This document shows positions 4,805 through 6,238 of a DNA stretch of 6,238 nucleotides, in pieces. The stretch's first letter is position 1, and each line of letters starts with the position of its first letter. Both the position numbers and the translations under genes were made by a program. The notes beneath the pieces are model-generated. The model was not told the origin of the DNA. It did not search any database and saw only the letters and a program-made list of their open reading frames with translations. This DNA comes from an uncultured Clostridia bacterium (GTDB taxonomy: Bacteria > Bacillota > Clostridia > TANB77 > CAG-508): the NCBI GenBank assembly GCA_947625565.1, contig CANQOU010000073.1, forward strand, positions 1 through 6,238, given 5' to 3'.

Positions 4805-6238
4805 TTAGTTGTTTCTAAGCATATTCATTGTTGCTTGAATATATTTTTCTGCAAAGCCTTGACTAACAACTTGATTATGACTTGAAACCATTGGAAGTTC
4901 TACTAAAACACTTCTAGTATTTGACAAAGTTGTACGTGCCCAGTTTACTAAGTATCCGCCACCATATGTTCCAATATGATCTCTAATTCCATATCTATCA
5001 CGATAAAACCATCCTAATCCATTGTCTCCAATAGTTTCATTTAACCACCCATGTAAATCTACAACAATAGTTTTTCCATTTTTTGATTTATATGATAGCA
5101 TAAAATCTCTTAGATATCTAGATTCGCATGCTTGAAAAGGTGATGTTCCATTATAGTTTCTGTCATCACGATAGCTTTTATAGCTTACAGACCAACAACG
5201 ATTTAAATCAATGCCCTTAGTTCCTGGTGCATTGCTGTGTATAGTTGTTCTACCAGGTCCATTATTAGTCCATCCGAATGATTGTCCATCATAATTTAAT
5301 TTTGGTATTATATATATTGTCCAATTATTTAATATGTCTTGATAACTTGATTGGAATCCTCTTAAATGTGAGATAAATTGCTCTGCAATATAAGTAAGCT
5401 CTTGTCCATCTTTGTGCCAGCTATCTTCAAAACCGTGTGTAGAAAATACTGCAAACATTACATTTTTTCCATCGCCTATTCTATGATAAACTAAGTCACC
5501 ACCTTGAGCCCTATTATATTCTTTTAATCCTGACATTCCAAATGCTCCAGAAACATAAGTATAACTATTTAAATTAACTGTTCTATATGCAGTTTCCATT
5601 ACTTCTGAATTTCTTTTTGAATATACTTCTACTTTTAATGTATATTGTCCAATTGAATATCCAGAAATATTGATTGTACCATCAAAACCTGCTAAAGGAT
5701 TTTGCTCAGGTGTTCCATATCCTTTTACATAATTTTTTACGTCTGGTCTATCATACCTTTTTATGCTACTTGATATATTTTTATCATTTAAATAAAAACG
5801 AAATTCTTTGTCACTTTCTTCTGACATTACCCAACCATGTATATTTAATATATTACGATAATTTACACCTTGATATGGAAAATCTATACAAATTGAAGTT
5901 TTATATTTTTGAACATTAAATTCTCTTGTATCTTGTACCATTATTTCATTTGTTTTTGCATCGATTACCTTTACTATAATTTTGTGTTTTCCGTCTTTTA
6001 AATTGCTTGTATCAACTTCTCCATCAAAGCCTGCTAAAGGATTTTGCTCAGGTGTTCCATATCCCTTCACATAATTTTTTACATCTGGTCTATCATATCT
6101 TTTTATTTTATCAGTTATATCTGTACTTTCATTATCCATATATATTTTAACATTTTTGTCTTTTAAGTCAGACATTACCCAGCCATGAACTTTAACTTTT
6201 GTTCCAACTGTTTCGTTTACATTTGGCCAATCTATCCA
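4805..6238 (-). CDS. Surface zinc carboxypeptidase, M14 fold, with N-terminal Ig-like repeats (5' end beyond window)
   Basis: The frame is open from the right edge to TAA 4807-4805, 477 visible residues. The ATG at 6175 is not the start: it is the methionine of the repeat motif HGWVMS, and the frame continues upstream as WIDWPNVNETVGT. Two Ig-like units occupy about 1-111 and 113-225, each with GWVMS, RYDRPDV, KGYGTPEQNP and GFDG. The catalytic domain follows. Zinc ligands are His268 and Glu271 in THGFE and His396 in VDLHGW; the substrate-carboxylate motif is GIDLNRCW (near 342-349), and the catalytic glutamate is Glu447 in SVLVELP. These match M14 metallocarboxypeptidases. Bacterial surface members often cleave peptidoglycan stem peptides (gamma-D-Glu-diaminopimelate type), which is the likely role here, though substrate is inferred. 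A signal peptide and perhaps more repeats should lie off the edge. It shares its repeat type with the protein at the left edge. Confidence 0.92.
   Translation of the reverse strand, partial: WIDWPNVNETVGTKVKVHGWVMSDLKDKNVKIYMDNESTDITDKIKRYDRPDVKNYVKGYGTPEQNPLAGFDGEVDTSNLKDGKHKIIVKVIDAKTNEIMVQDTREFNVQKYKTSICIDFPYQGVNYRNILNIHGWVMSEESDKEFRFYLNDKNISSSIKRYDRPDVKNYVKGYGTPEQNPLAGFDGTINISGYSIGQYTLKVEVYSKRNSEVMETAYRTVNLNSYTYVSGAFGMSGLKEYNRAQGGDLVYHRIGDGKNVMFAVFSTHGFEDSWHKDGQELTYIAEQFISHLRGFQSSYQDILNNWTIYIIPKLNYDGQSFGWTNNGPGRTTIHSNAPGTKGIDLNRCWSVSYKSYRDDRNYNGTSPFQACESRYLRDFMLSYKSKNGKTIVVDLHGWLNETIGDNGLGWFYRDRYGIRDHIGTYGGGYLVNWARTTLSNTRSVLVELPMVSSHNQVVSQGFAEKYIQATMNMLRNN
5681..6105 (-). repeat. Tandem 342-base coding repeat in the carboxypeptidase
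   Basis: Bases 5681-5763 match 6023-6105 with about five differences at an offset of 342 bases (114 codons). The encoded stretch from IKRYDRPDV to GFDG is the same in both units, so the differences are synonymous. The rest of the two units has diverged much more. Confidence 0.85.

Noticed and set aside
4805..6175. Taking ATG 6175 as the start of the carboxypeptidase
   Set aside because: The frame is open to the edge and the upstream codons complete the repeat (WIDWPNV to HGWV), so this methionine is internal.

Overview
The window is strongly A+T-rich, almost free of CpG, and every gene I can support lies on the minus strand, so transcription runs from high to low coordinates. Shine-Dalgarno sites of the AAAGGA type, GTG starts, signal-peptide and membrane-anchor architecture, and TagGH/Wzm-Wzt-type polysaccharide export genes together point to a low-GC Gram-positive, most likely a gut-type clostridium. 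I cannot name the genus.

In transcription order the layout is: (1) the 3' part of a cell-surface zinc carboxypeptidase (M14 fold) that follows at least two Ig-like repeats and runs off the right edge (4805-6238); (2) an unrecognised membrane-anchored extracytoplasmic protein (4031-4786); (3) an ABC-2 polysaccharide/teichoic-acid export permease (3194-3982); (4) its ATPase with a Wzt-type C-terminal extension, interrupted by a +1 frameshift (1963-3172); (5) a glycosyltransferase-like protein with a long C-terminal coiled coil, also interrupted by a +1 frameshift (660-1920); (6) the 5' part of a secreted protein made of the same Ig-like repeats as gene 1, running off the left edge (1-657). Gaps between genes are 2 to 48 bases, so this looks like one operon or two overlapping ones. 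A possible promoter lies just before the permease. No RNA genes, CRISPR, mobile elements or clear terminators were seen, and no stretch over 300 bases lacks a gene.

The genes make sense together as a cell-envelope locus. The permease and ATPase would flip a lipid-linked polysaccharide across the membrane, the glycosyltransferase would help build it, and the two Ig-repeat proteins and the anchored protein would work outside the cell, the carboxypeptidase probably on peptidoglycan peptides.

The most striking observation is that both frameshifted genes break at the same heptamer, A-T/C-TCGGT. Each would be restored by skipping one C so that CGG-T is read as GGT. By my hand scan, these two sites carry the only in-frame CGG codons in the window. 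This may be coincidence (two indels or assembly errors), but it is also what a codon-directed +1 recoding event at an unassigned or very rare CGG codon would look like.
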